From an uncultured Alistipes sp. (GTDB taxonomy: Bacteria; Bacteroidota; Bacteroidia; Bacteroidales; Rikenellaceae): a stretch of 64,000 bases of DNA. The stretch lies in contig CALUMQ010000029.1 of assembly GCA_944321765.1 (NCBI GenBank), positions 62,001 through 126,000 on the forward strand, given 5' to 3'. Positions 1 through 7,825 of this stretch are shown one piece after another. Made by a program: the position numbers and the translations under genes. The notes under the pieces were generated by a model that was given only the letters and a program-made list of their open reading frames with translations, was not told where the DNA came from and did no database searches. Position 1 is the first letter of the stretch, and every line of letters starts with the position of its first letter.

Positions 1-211
1 GGAGGGCTGTGGGCCGGGACGCAGAGGCCGACAAACTGAAATCGGAAAGCAGACGGAGCGGACGGAGCAGATGGAGCGGACCGAAACAGGCGGACCGATC
101 GGGATGAAACAGGCAGACCGATCGGATCCGGACACACAGAAAGTCTGAAGGCCGGAAGATCGAAAAGATTCCGACGTCCGCGAAGTGTCCCGCAACTCAA
201 TCGAATGATGG
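1..211. other. Left-edge region, no confident gene
   Basis: No complete gene is visible. Plus frame 2 is open from base 2 to a TGA at 146-148 and could be the C-terminal tail of a gene lying to the left, but its translation is low-complexity and polar (rich in E, T, R, G) and matches no family I recognise. Purine-rich imperfect repeats occupy much of it. A terminator follows at 212-247, which is consistent with a transcript arriving from the left. Confidence 0.3.
83..125. repeat. Two 20-bp near-identical direct repeats
   Basis: The 20-mer GAAACAGGCGGACCGATCGG at 83-102 recurs at 106-125 with one substitution (G to A at its tenth base). Shorter GGAGCGGA/GGAGCAGA units precede it. The function is unknown; this could be slippage-generated low-complexity sequence or the tail of an upstream reading frame. 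Confidence 0.6.
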
Positions 212-247
212 AAAAAGATTCGCCGCATGATTACGGCGAATCTTTTT
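212..247. terminator. Rho-independent terminator
   Basis: A 14-bp perfect stem (212-225 with 234-247) surrounds an 8-nt loop. Its outer arms are A5 and T5, so it should work in both directions. It closes whatever transcript enters from the left edge and insulates the outer-membrane gene starting at 389. Confidence 0.85.
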
Positions 248-373
248 TATATCCATGGTTTCATGCTCCGATGACACTCCTCACAACAGTTCCCGATACA
301 AGCCTCCGGCCGAGCGGCAAAAATCCCCGGTCGATAACACCCCACGAACATACGTTATCCGGGAAAAATCCGT

Positions 374-381
374 TATCTTTG
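374..381 (+). promoter_or_regulatory. Bacteroidetes -7 box, leaderless position
   Basis: TATCTTTG matches the TAnnTTTG -7 element. It ends only 7 bases before the ATG at 389, so transcription would begin at or next to the start codon. No clear -33 TTTG is seen. Confidence 0.5.
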
Positions 382-388
382 ACACATA

Positions 389-2224
389 ATGTACGGCGTA
401 ATACGACATTTTCTGTCCTTTTTGCTGGCGGTCTGCGCTTTGACGGCCCGGGCCGCCGGTCCTGCTACGCCGACTCCCCCACGCTTCTCCTCCGACAGCT
501 CCCGAATAGAGACTAACCCCCAGACCGAGGTACGCAATCAAAGGCTCTACGACAGCATTCAGTCGAAAACGAGCCGCAATGCCGTACCACGAGCTCTCTA
601 TCGCATGCTCTTCGTTCGTCCCCGGCTCGATACAACGGCAAGTGGACGCATCACCGATGAAGCCGAGTTGCTGAAACCCTATGCCGGGAAGACGATCGGG
701 AACATCACGATCGAACGCCGTCAGGTATTTGACGAAGGTGGAAACAAGCTCGAACGAACGGGCAACAAACTCCACGTACTGACTCAGGACAGGGTTATCC
801 GTCGAGACCTGTTTTTCAAGTCCGGAGACAGGCTCGATCCCGAGCTTATCGTGCGCAACAAGCAGCTCATTCGCTCGCGCAGCTACATCTCTGACGTCGA
901 TGTACAGGTCTTCCCCGACCCCGAAGACTCCACGCGCGTAAACCTCCATATCGTGACGCGTGACAGCTGGACAATCTCACTCGACGGAGCCCTGCACTCC
1001 GAAAACCGAACCATGGTAGGACTCTACGATGCCAACATCTTCGGAACGGGAAACCGACTCAAGGTGATGACCAATTTCGACCGCCGCGACTTCTCCTACG
1101 GAGGGAACATGTTCGAATATGAGATTCCCAATGTACTGGGAACATTCTACCAGGCGGATTTCACAGCCGGAAAGGATTTCTACAACTCGACACTCGACGT
1201 CTCGCTGCAGAAGGAGTTCCTCCGACCGACCGACTACGAGTTCGGCGTCGCCTACAGCAACATCAAGGAGAAGATCTACATGATCGAACAGGACTCTTCG
1301 GAGTTGGTACGGCAGCGGAATCTCGATATCTGGGCAGGATATTCACATCGTTTCCATCGTATCGAATCGAGTTTCTTCCTCACGGGCCACTACAATCACC
1401 GGCGTGTCGGATTGCGGCCCGCTGTGGCTCCGAACCTCAATCCCGCATTCCATGACCGGGACATCCTGCTCTTCGGAACGGGTCTCTACCGGGAGAAGTT
1501 CTACTCCGCCAACATGTTCTATGGATTCGGCGTCCGCGAGTACCTCGCCACGGGATACAAGGCCGAACTGACATCGGGATACGCCTGGGGAGAGTTTAAC
1601 GACGGCATCTACCTGGGAATCAGCTGCAAGGCCGGAAGTTTCCGCCCCATCGGGTACATCATGGGAAATTTTACCCTGGGCAGTTACATCGATCCTCAAT
1701 CCGGCATGTGGTACCACAATGCCATCGATATCGATCTGCGATGGTTCTCGAACCTCCTCGCCGTCCGGCGAAGCCGCATCCGACAGTTCCTCACGCTCAA
1801 CTACACCCAGGGGTGGAACCGCGGCCAGGGAAACGACGAAAGCGTACGCTTCACCCGGACCAACGGTCTGCAGATGCTCAACGAATACATGATCGGAACC
1901 AACCGCGTGGTGCTCAACACCGAAACCGTGCTCTTCACACCCTATCAGCCATTGGGATTCCGTATCGCTTTCTTCGGATTTGCCGACTTCGGGCTGATCG
2001 GGTACTCGCCCAACGCCTTTAAGAACGATTTCGTCTCGACACTCGGAATGGGCGTGCGACTGCGTAACGAGCGGCTGGTATTCAACACCGTGCAAATTCA
2101 GGTAGGCGTGGCCCTCGGGAAGAAGGGATTCCTCGCATGCGACTACATCGACATCTCGAACTACACGCGGCTCGAACAGTACCGCTACCGCCCGACACGT
2201 CCCGAGACGGCAACCTTCGAATAG
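389..2224 (+). CDS. POTRA-barrel outer-membrane protein (BamA/TamA-like)
   Basis: This 611-residue protein has an N-terminal signal peptide (hydrophobic residues about 7-22, cleavage near ARA-AG). A POTRA-like segment follows at about residues 90-195, containing GKTIGNITIERRQVFD and a VNLHIVTRDSW strand. The rest, from about 200 to 600, alternates aromatic and polar beta-strand sequence as in a 16-strand outer-membrane barrel. It resembles the short Omp85-superfamily proteins common in Bacteroidetes rather than full BamA, which has five POTRA domains. The exact cargo is unknown; a role in outer-membrane insertion or secretion is inferred from the architecture. It stands alone, with its own promoter box just upstream and a convergent neighbour downstream. 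Confidence 0.8.
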   Translation: MYGVIRHFLSFLLAVCALTARAAGPATPTPPRFSSDSSRIETNPQTEVRNQRLYDSIQSKTSRNAVPRALYRMLFVRPRLDTTASGRITDEAELLKPYAGKTIGNITIERRQVFDEGGNKLERTGNKLHVLTQDRVIRRDLFFKSGDRLDPELIVRNKQLIRSRSYISDVDVQVFPDPEDSTRVNLHIVTRDSWTISLDGALHSENRTMVGLYDANIFGTGNRLKVMTNFDRRDFSYGGNMFEYEIPNVLGTFYQADFTAGKDFYNSTLDVSLQKEFLRPTDYEFGVAYSNIKEKIYMIEQDSSELVRQRNLDIWAGYSHRFHRIESSFFLTGHYNHRRVGLRPAVAPNLNPAFHDRDILLFGTGLYREKFYSANMFYGFGVREYLATGYKAELTSGYAWGEFNDGIYLGISCKAGSFRPIGYIMGNFTLGSYIDPQSGMWYHNAIDIDLRWFSNLLAVRRSRIRQFLTLNYTQGWNRGQGNDESVRFTRTNGLQMLNEYMIGTNRVVLNTETVLFTPYQPLGFRIAFFGFADFGLIGYSPNAFKNDFVSTLGMGVRLRNERLVFNTVQIQVGVALGKKGFLACDYIDISNYTRLEQYRYRPTRPETATFE

Positions 2225-2300
2225 ACGAGGGGCGAAACGGAAGATCTCCGTTCCGCCCCTCCGGACTTTTATATGCTTATGGTATACTGATAAGCCGTCA

Positions 2301-4367
2301 TCATTTGCGGGTACGGACCCGCAGCACACCCTGTTTACCCAGGGCCTCGGTATTGCGGACCAGCTCCAGGTTCTTGATCTTTCCCGGCTCCAGACGTTCC
2401 AGATCAGCCTTCGTCGCAGGAGCTCCGTCGATTTCGATCCGGTAATCGGCATCGCTGATCTGCGAGAAATCGGCCGTCACACGCCCTTTGACCACCGTCA
2501 CCGAACCTTCATCGGTCGAGCGGGTCTTAGATGTCACGTCGGGGCCCGTCACCATGGCGCCTCCGGTAGCCCCGAGCACCGTATTGCAGTCCGAAGGAGT
2601 ATGGCTGTCGGACGCGGGGCCACTGCTGAGGCCGCTCACGTCACCGTGAAGTTCCATATCGCCGAGCCTTTTCAACGTCTGCTGCATCTCCTTCCACTCG
2701 TTGCTTTCGAAAAACTGCTTCGACTCGGCAAGTTTCCGCTGCGCCTGCTTCCACTCGTCGCTCTGGAAATAAGCCTTGCCTTCGGCCAATTTCTTCTGTG
2801 CCTGCTTCCATTCGTCACTCTGGAAATAGGCGTTACCTTCGGCAAGCATCTGCTGTGCCTGCTTCCATGCGTCGCTCTGGAAGTAGTCCTGGAGCTCGGC
2901 GGCCGACTCCTCGGCAGATTTCAGGATGATCTCGATCACGCCGTTGTTCTCCGGACCGACCCACTCGCGGTACTTCTCGGGAATGTTCCCCTTGTAAATT
3001 GACATGCTCTTGATCCGCTGTACGTCGAGGTCGTTGAGATCTCCCGTATAACGCTCTCCGTCGACCACGATCACCGGATTGCCATCGAGGCCCGAGCCGG
3101 AGATGGATGAACCCGCATCCGACCGCATGATGGTGATGTTCATGCTGCTCTTGTTGGCAACCGATGTCGCCGAGCCGCCATTCGGAGTATCGACAGAGGA
3201 GGTCCCTTCGGGAGCATCGCCTTCCTTCTTCAGCGACACAATAATTACGCCATGTTTCGCATCATCGCCGTACATCGACCGCGAAACCGAATCCTTCAGC
3301 ACCGAGATCCAGGCGATCTGCTCCGGACGAAGGGTGTCGAGCGTCGAGACGCGCTTCCCGTCGACCAGGATCAGCGGCTGCTTCTCGGGATCGGGTGTCT
3401 CCACACCGCGGATGTGGATCGTCGCCGGACTCTCGGGACCAAGCTTTGTCCGGGCATCGAGCTCCTTTATCAAATTTTGTGTATCTTTGCCCGCAGGAAC
3501 AAAGACATAACGGGTTTCGGCAAAGGCGCCCAGCGCCATGCCCGCCAGCGGCAGGAGCAGCAACGCACGCGCCGCAGCCCATCGGGATGATTTTTTTCGC
3601 AACATCATGGTAATACGGTTTTTAAGATTACTGTGATTGAAGCTGTTGGCCACCGAGTACCACCTCCGGCCAGCAGCTTTCCTTATAAGCAGCATTTGGT
3701 AATGGCGGGCATCGACACCGCTGGCAAGCACCGCCTCGTCGGCCTCGAATTCGTGGATCGCCCGCAGCTCGCGCCGCAGCAGCCACATCGCCGGATTGAA
3801 CCACTGCAGGCAGCCCGCCAGGTCGGTAACGAGCAGATCGACCGAGTGGTGCAGGCGCAGGTGCGCCTCCTCGTGACGCAGGATCGCCTCGCCGTTGCGG
3901 GCAAGATCCTCCTCCGAGAGGACGATGTAGCGACCCCAGCTGAAGGGCGTAACGGCCTGCGGCAGGACTACGAGCGTCCGGCCACCGGGGAGCGGTTCGC
4001 GGCGGCCCCGGCGGATGATCCGCTGCACGCCAAGCAGCGAACGGAGTGTCGCAAGGAGCATCGCAACAGCTCCCAGCGCATAGATCCAGCCAGCCACGGA
4101 CTCCCAGGGGAAGGGGGCCTGTGAAGGCATTTCTGCAGAAACGGCCGGGGTCTCGATAACCCGGATCGGGATATCGGGCAGCGCCGGAGCTTCACGGTAG
4201 ACCGTGATGACACAGAGCGGCAGCACAAACGAGAGCAACATGGCTCCAAGCACCACGATGCGGTTGAAACGATGGAAGGTCTCACGGCTGAGCAGCCATT
4301 TGAAAAAGAGGTAGAAGACGGCCAGGCACGCACCGACCTTCAGGCTGTAGATCATCAGGGCGTACAT
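2301..4367 (-). CDS. BlaR1-like M56 membrane metallopeptidase with plug-like domains and 19-aa repeats
   Basis: This 688-residue sensor belongs to the M56 (BlaR1/MecR1) family. Transmembrane segments lie near residues 5-25, 36-56 and 92-112, and the zinc-protease motif HEEAH is at 165-169 with a downstream HEFEAD (205-210) supplying the third ligand. In this family the protease relieves repression by cleaving the partner BlaI protein. The extracytoplasmic C-terminal half is not a penicillin-binding domain. It carries modules like TonB-receptor plug sequence (LILVDGKRV near 330, VIVVDGERY near 430, a third near 640) and four tandem 19-residue repeats at 495-570. It starts 2 bases after the stop of the BlaI-like gene, so the two are co-transcribed. 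No beta-lactamase gene is nearby, so the signal sensed is unknown. Confidence 0.85.
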   Translation of the reverse strand: MYALMIYSLKVGACLAVFYLFFKWLLSRETFHRFNRIVVLGAMLLSFVLPLCVITVYREAPALPDIPIRVIETPAVSAEMPSQAPFPWESVAGWIYALGAVAMLLATLRSLLGVQRIIRRGRREPLPGGRTLVVLPQAVTPFSWGRYIVLSEEDLARNGEAILRHEEAHLRLHHSVDLLVTDLAGCLQWFNPAMWLLRRELRAIHEFEADEAVLASGVDARHYQMLLIRKAAGRRWYSVANSFNHSNLKNRITMMLRKKSSRWAAARALLLLPLAGMALGAFAETRYVFVPAGKDTQNLIKELDARTKLGPESPATIHIRGVETPDPEKQPLILVDGKRVSTLDTLRPEQIAWISVLKDSVSRSMYGDDAKHGVIIVSLKKEGDAPEGTSSVDTPNGGSATSVANKSSMNITIMRSDAGSSISGSGLDGNPVIVVDGERYTGDLNDLDVQRIKSMSIYKGNIPEKYREWVGPENNGVIEIILKSAEESAAELQDYFQSDAWKQAQQMLAEGNAYFQSDEWKQAQKKLAEGKAYFQSDEWKQAQRKLAESKQFFESNEWKEMQQTLKRLGDMELHGDVSGLSSGPASDSHTPSDCNTVLGATGGAMVTGPDVTSKTRSTDEGSVTVVKGRVTADFSQISDADYRIEIDGAPATKADLERLEPGKIKNLELVRNTEALGKQGVLRVRTRK
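2658..2885 (-). repeat. Four tandem 57-bp coding repeats
   Basis: Residues 495-570 of the M56 sensor are four consecutive 19-residue units of the form (Y/F)F(Q/E)S(D/N)xWKxxQxxLxxxxx. The aromatic pair, the W-K and the spaced glutamines are kept in every unit, and the fourth is the most diverged. The units are predicted amphipathic helices and probably form a short helical rod or coiled-coil spacer outside the membrane. Copy number could vary between strains. Confidence 0.9.
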
Positions 4368-4369
4368 GG

Positions 4370-4735
4370 TCAGCGGCGGTTTTCATGTTCGATGCGGTCG
4401 ATCAGCTCACGCAGCTCCTCGACCGAAATCTTCTCCTCCTCGACAAGCGCCGAGACCGCCCCGAGGTAGGAGTTCTCGAAGTAGCGGCTGATGACGTTGC
4501 CCAGCGTGCGGCGCGAAAACTCCTCCTCGCTCACCACCGGATAATATTGATAGGTGTTGCCAAAGCTTTTGTGGGCAACGTAGCCCTTGGTCTCCAGGGC
4601 CCGCACCATGGTCGAGAGCGTGTTGAAATGGGGCTTGGGGTCGGGCGAGAGGGCCACGAGATCCTTGACGAAAAGCGGGCCCCGCTCCCAGAAGCAGTGC
4701 ATGAGTTCCTCCTCGCGGCGTGTCAGTTTTTCCAT
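4370..4735 (-). CDS. BlaI/MecI/CopY-family transcriptional repressor
   Basis: This 121-residue protein has the family layout: an N-terminal winged helix (TRREEELMHCFWERGPLF through TLSTMVRALETKGYVAHKSFGNTYQYYPVV) followed by a helical dimerisation region (residues 75-121) ending in an acidic/basic helix. Such proteins bind paired dyads as dimers and are inactivated by proteolysis by a BlaR1-type partner. The next gene encodes that partner, 2 bases downstream. The promoter region carries two 17-bp dyads 21 bp apart, which are the obvious operators and imply autoregulation. Length matches the family norm of about 120 residues. Confidence 0.92.
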   Translation of the reverse strand: MEKLTRREEELMHCFWERGPLFVKDLVALSPDPKPHFNTLSTMVRALETKGYVAHKSFGNTYQYYPVVSEEEFSRRTLGNVISRYFENSYLGAVSALVEEEKISVEELRELIDRIEHENRR

Positions 4736-4838
4736 ATGCAGCTGTTTTTAACGGATGAAGCATCCGCAGGCCGTTCATCACCCCGTTCGTGGAGTCCGGG
4801 CGAATCGGAGGCTGCCACTGCGGCGGTCTGCAAGCGGC

Positions 4839-4862
4839 CAGCCCCTGTGTGTGGGGGGGCTG
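4839..4862 (-). other. Hairpin in the long blaI leader
   Basis: The predicted leader of the BlaI/BlaR1-like mRNA is about 150 nt. It contains a 7-bp stem, 4839-4845 pairing with 4856-4862, built from CAGCCCC/GGGGCTG and next to a run of seven G on the plus strand. It has no U-tract, so it is not a terminator. Confidence 0.4.
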
Positions 4863-4889
4863 CGGTGATGATTTCTGCCAGCGGTATCA

Positions 4890-4920
4890 CAAAGGTAACT
4901 AAATTTTTTCGTCGTGCAAC
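4890..4920 (-). promoter_or_regulatory. Promoter of the BlaI/BlaR1-like operon
   Basis: Read on the minus strand, TACCTTTG (4897-4890) is a perfect -7 box and GTTG (4920-4917) sits at the -33 position with a 19-bp spacer, the canonical Bacteroidetes spacing. Transcription would start near 4884. Confidence 0.65.
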
Positions 4921-4955
4921 TATTTTACATAGTTTTTCAACTAAAAAATATAGTT
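4918..4955. promoter_or_regulatory. Paired 17-bp operators for the BlaI-like repressor
   Basis: Two dyads, AACTATTTTACATAGTT (4918-4934) and AACTAAAAAATATAGTT (4939-4955), share the arms AACTA/TAGTT. Their starts are 21 bp apart, two helical turns, so both face the same side of the DNA. The first overlaps the -33 element of the divergent minus-strand promoter. BlaI/MecI dimers are known to bind such dyads; assignment to this repressor is by position. Confidence 0.7.
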
Positions 4956-5089
4956 TACTCCGGATTGGGAGGATACACGGGCCGGAAAGCAGGTCGCCGC
5001 AGCAGGAGGAGTGTCGGAGAACGAGGCATCGTGAAAGGCACAGAAAAAAAACAAGTCGCGCCAGCGCACCGGATCACGGAAAGATTCCG

Positions 5090-5097
5090 TATCTTTG
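5090..5097 (+). promoter_or_regulatory. -7 box 4 bases before the kinase ATG
   Basis: TATCTTTG is a perfect -7 element, separated from the ATG at 5102 by only AGAC. The predicted transcription start coincides with the start codon, implying a leaderless mRNA. Confidence 0.55.
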
Positions 5098-5101
5098 AGA
5101 C

Positions 5102-5944
5102 ATGAGAATCATCGCAGACAGCGGATCCACCCAATGCACGTGGATCCTCGACACCTCGGAGGGCACCAATGCCGCCACGCGGCTCCGTACGGCGGGAATC
5201 AACGCCGCACAACACGCCGATGAACAGATTCGCGCGGCACTCGCCGCACTGCCCCGTCAGGCCAATGTCGAGGAGGTATATTTCTACGGGGCGGGATGTG
5301 GTCCGACCTTTCCGGAGGCAAGCGAACGGATGCGGCGCATACTCTCCGAAACGTTCGCAACGAAGCGCGTAACGGTGGACTCGGACCTGCAGGCAGCGGT
5401 GCTGGCCCTCTACGGAGACCGCGAAGGCATTGCCTGCATCCTCGGCACGGGAGCCAACTCGTGCCACTGCCGCGGCGGGGAGATTCTGAGCAACGTACCT
5501 CCGTTGGGTTACGTGCTGGGGGACGAGGGAAGCGGGGCCGTACTGGGTCGCAACCTCCTCAACGGGGTATTCAAAGGGCGGATTCCCCTGCGCGGGGAGC
5601 TGCTCGCAGCGTGCGGCATGACCTACGAAGAGATCATCCGGCGCGTCTATCGCGAACCGGCCGCCAACCGTTTTCTGGCATCCATTGCGCCCTTCATCCG
5701 GGAGCACATCGACATGCCGCAGGTGCGCGGGATGGTGCTCGGGGCATTCCGAGACTTCGCCCGCAACAACCTGGCCCGCTATCCCGCCGGATTGACGACG
5801 TCGTTCGTCGGCGGCATCGCCGCGCACTTCGCCGGGCTGCTTCGCGAAGCCCTCGCCACGGAGGGTTACCGCGTGGAACGGATTGTCGAATCGCCCGCCG
5901 AAGGGCTTCTGAAATACCACCATGAAAGACAAAGATACAAATAA
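5102..5944 (+). CDS. BadF/BcrA-family amino-sugar kinase (GlcNAc/MurNAc kinase)
   Basis: This 280-residue protein is an ASKHA-fold sugar kinase of the BadF/BadG/BcrA/BcrD family. The N-terminal phosphate loop IADSGSTQCTW (residues 3-13) fixes the start, because family members begin within a few residues of it. A second nucleotide-binding motif, ILGTGANSCHC, lies near 117-127, and GYVLGDEGSGAVLGR follows near 138-152. Family members phosphorylate N-acetylglucosamine or N-acetylmuramic acid. The downstream murQ overlaps it by 23 bases, so cell-wall amino-sugar recycling is the likely pathway and MurNAc is a plausible substrate. Confidence 0.85.
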   Translation: MRIIADSGSTQCTWILDTSEGTNAATRLRTAGINAAQHADEQIRAALAALPRQANVEEVYFYGAGCGPTFPEASERMRRILSETFATKRVTVDSDLQAAVLALYGDREGIACILGTGANSCHCRGGEILSNVPPLGYVLGDEGSGAVLGRNLLNGVFKGRIPLRGELLAACGMTYEEIIRRVYREPAANRFLASIAPFIREHIDMPQVRGMVLGAFRDFARNNLARYPAGLTTSFVGGIAAHFAGLLREALATEGYRVERIVESPAEGLLKYHHERQRYK

Positions 5945-6758
5945 GGAGCTGCGCATTACGGAGCAGGCCTCGGCCTACGACAACCTCCAGGCGATGTCGG
6001 TGCACGACATTCTCGTAGGTATCAACCGCGAAGACGCCCGCGTGGCCGAAGCCGTCGGGAAGACCATCCCCGTAATGGAGCGTCTCATCGAGCAAATTGT
6101 CGAGCGCATGCATCGCGGAGGAAGGATCTTCTACATCGGTGCAGGGACAAGCGGACGTCTGGGAGTGACCGACGCCTCGGAGCTGCCACCCACGTACGGG
6201 GTGCCCGACGGACTGGTTATCGGACTCATCGCCGGAGGTGACGGAGCGCTGCGCAAGGCCGTGGAGCACGCCGAGGATGACGGCGAGGGCGCCTGGTGCG
6301 ACATGGCACCCTACCGTCCCACGGCCGACGACACGCTCGTAGGCATTGCCGCTTCGGGGACGACTCCCTACGTCGTGGGCGGCATAAGGACAGCGCGCCG
6401 CGCGGGGTTGCTCACGGCAGCCATCACCTGCAATCCGGGATCGCCCGTTGCCGCCGAAGCGGAATATGCCCTCGAAGCGGTCGTAGGGCCCGAATTCGTG
6501 ACAGGATCGACGCGTATGAAGGCGGGAACGGCTCAGAAGCTGATGCTCAACATGCTCTCGACGACGGTAATGATCCGGTTAGGCCGGGTTGAGGGGAACC
6601 GCATGGTGAACATGCAGTTGACAAACGACAAGCTCGTCGAACGAGGCACCCGCATGGTCGTCCAGAGCACCGGGCTCGACGCGGAGCAGGCCCGGGCTCT
6701 GCTGCTTCGGTGGGGCTCGGTGAAAAAGGCTCTTGAACACGTTGCAAACACCGATTGA
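5922..6758 (+). CDS. murQ: N-acetylmuramic acid 6-phosphate etherase
   Basis: This 278-residue SIS-domain enzyme cleaves the lactyl ether of MurNAc-6-phosphate to give GlcNAc-6-phosphate and D-lactate in the cytoplasm. Signature segments are GRIFYIGAGTSGRLGVTDAS (residues about 67-86), the following PPTYG, and VVGPEFVTGSTRMKAGTAQK near residue 190, the conserved SIS-fold sugar-phosphate site. It overlaps the upstream kinase by 23 bases and is followed after 2 bases by the HhH gene, so the three form one transcription unit. It is slightly shorter than the roughly 300 residues of E. coli MurQ. Confidence 0.95.
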   Translation: MKDKDTNKELRITEQASAYDNLQAMSVHDILVGINREDARVAEAVGKTIPVMERLIEQIVERMHRGGRIFYIGAGTSGRLGVTDASELPPTYGVPDGLVIGLIAGGDGALRKAVEHAEDDGEGAWCDMAPYRPTADDTLVGIAASGTTPYVVGGIRTARRAGLLTAAITCNPGSPVAAEAEYALEAVVGPEFVTGSTRMKAGTAQKLMLNMLSTTVMIRLGRVEGNRMVNMQLTNDKLVERGTRMVVQSTGLDAEQARALLLRWGSVKKALEHVANTD

Positions 6759-6760
6759 TC

Positions 6761-7825
6761 ATGGCTCGACTCTTCTCTGAACGCGAAATCCGCGCCGTGG
6801 CGATCTTTCTGCCGCTGGCAGGTGTGGTGATCGCCCTGTTGTTGTTCGCACGTCCCCGTGCAGACTCGGCGGCCGCACGCATCGCCGAGGCGGAGATGGA
6901 GGTGCGCCGCGACAGCACGGCACGCTTCCAGTTCGACCCCAACACGGTCGACTATGACCAGCTGCTGCAGCTCGGATTCTCGAAGCGCGAGGCCGTCAGC
7001 CTCATCAAGTACCGCGCCAGCGGCAAGGTCTTCCGCATTCCCGAGGATGTGGCGCTCTGCTACGGAATCAGCGACTCGATGTTCCGCGCGATCCGTCCGT
7101 GGATCCGCATCGGGCGCAAATACGCCATAGCACCCCGCCAATACCGCACCGGACGCCGCATTGCCGAACCCATACCGCCCTCGCCGTTTCGCATCGACAC
7201 CGTCGGCGTGCGCTACCTCCAGGCCATCGGCGCCCTGACCAAACGCCAGGCCGAGGCCTTCGTGCGCTGGCGCGATCTCAGCGGCATCTACGACATGGAC
7301 GAGTTGCGCGAATGTTACGTCGTATCGGACTCCGTGGCCGCGGCCCTCGAACCCTACATCATCTTTCCCGAACGCGAAGTGCCGCCCATCGAGCAGCCCG
7401 TGGAGCTCAACAGTGCGGATTCCGCAACGCTGCGTTCGGTGGTGGGCATCGGTCCCCGAACCGTCGAAACGATCATGCACTACCGCGAACGCCTCGGAGG
7501 ATTCGTCCGCGTGGAGCAACTCGCCGAGGTCCCGGGGGTTACGGAGAGCAATTACGAAAAAATTTTGAAACAAATTTACTGCGACAGTTGCAAAATTCGG
7601 AAAATTGATATTAACTTTGCAGACCCGAAAACCATGGGGCGGCATCCATACATTCCGCCCCGCATGCTTCGGAAGATTTTGAAAGCACGACAGTTGAAAG
7701 GAGGTTGGAGCACCGCTGAAGAGTTGATCGAAGAGAAAATAATGACCCGCGAGGAGGCAGCACGTCTGGCTCCCTATCTGGATTTCGGGTCACAGCAACC
7801 CTCCGGCGGACCTGCCGACGAATAG
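6761..7825 (+). CDS. Membrane-anchored helix-hairpin-helix (ComEA-like) protein
   Basis: This 354-residue protein has one N-terminal transmembrane helix (about residues 9-27) and then several helix-hairpin-helix modules of the ComEA type. DNTVDYDQLLQLGF-like sequence begins near residue 55, a second copy lies near 140, and the clearest is VELNSADSATLRSVVGIGPR near 210-230; a last degenerate copy is near 290-350. HhH modules bind DNA non-specifically. With the membrane anchor this suggests an envelope DNA-binding or uptake protein, but no other competence gene is nearby. I chose the ATG at 6761, 2 bases after murQ; an in-frame TTG at 6755 is an alternative. Its 3' end contains an AT-rich internal promoter candidate. 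Confidence 0.75.
   Translation: MARLFSEREIRAVAIFLPLAGVVIALLLFARPRADSAAARIAEAEMEVRRDSTARFQFDPNTVDYDQLLQLGFSKREAVSLIKYRASGKVFRIPEDVALCYGISDSMFRAIRPWIRIGRKYAIAPRQYRTGRRIAEPIPPSPFRIDTVGVRYLQAIGALTKRQAEAFVRWRDLSGIYDMDELRECYVVSDSVAAALEPYIIFPEREVPPIEQPVELNSADSATLRSVVGIGPRTVETIMHYRERLGGFVRVEQLAEVPGVTESNYEKILKQIYCDSCKIRKIDINFADPKTMGRHPYIPPRMLRKILKARQLKGGWSTAEELIEEKIMTREEAARLAPYLDFGSQQPSGGPADE
7588..7619 (+). promoter_or_regulatory. Internal promoter candidate within the HhH gene
   Basis: TTG at 7588-7590 and TAACTTTG at 7612-7619 are separated by 21 bp inside an unusually AT-rich patch (about 7556-7620) of an otherwise GC-rich gene. It would give a transcript with a leader of about 300 nt reaching rpsU. 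Confidence 0.4.

Noticed and set aside
205..516. 103-codon plus frame across the terminator and into the first barrel gene
   Set aside because: It begins inside the terminator hairpin and overlaps the true gene in another frame.
2301..4735. Beta-lactam resistance system
   Set aside because: The BlaI/BlaR1-type pair has no penicillin-binding sensor domain and no beta-lactamase nearby; such pairs are often unrelated to resistance.
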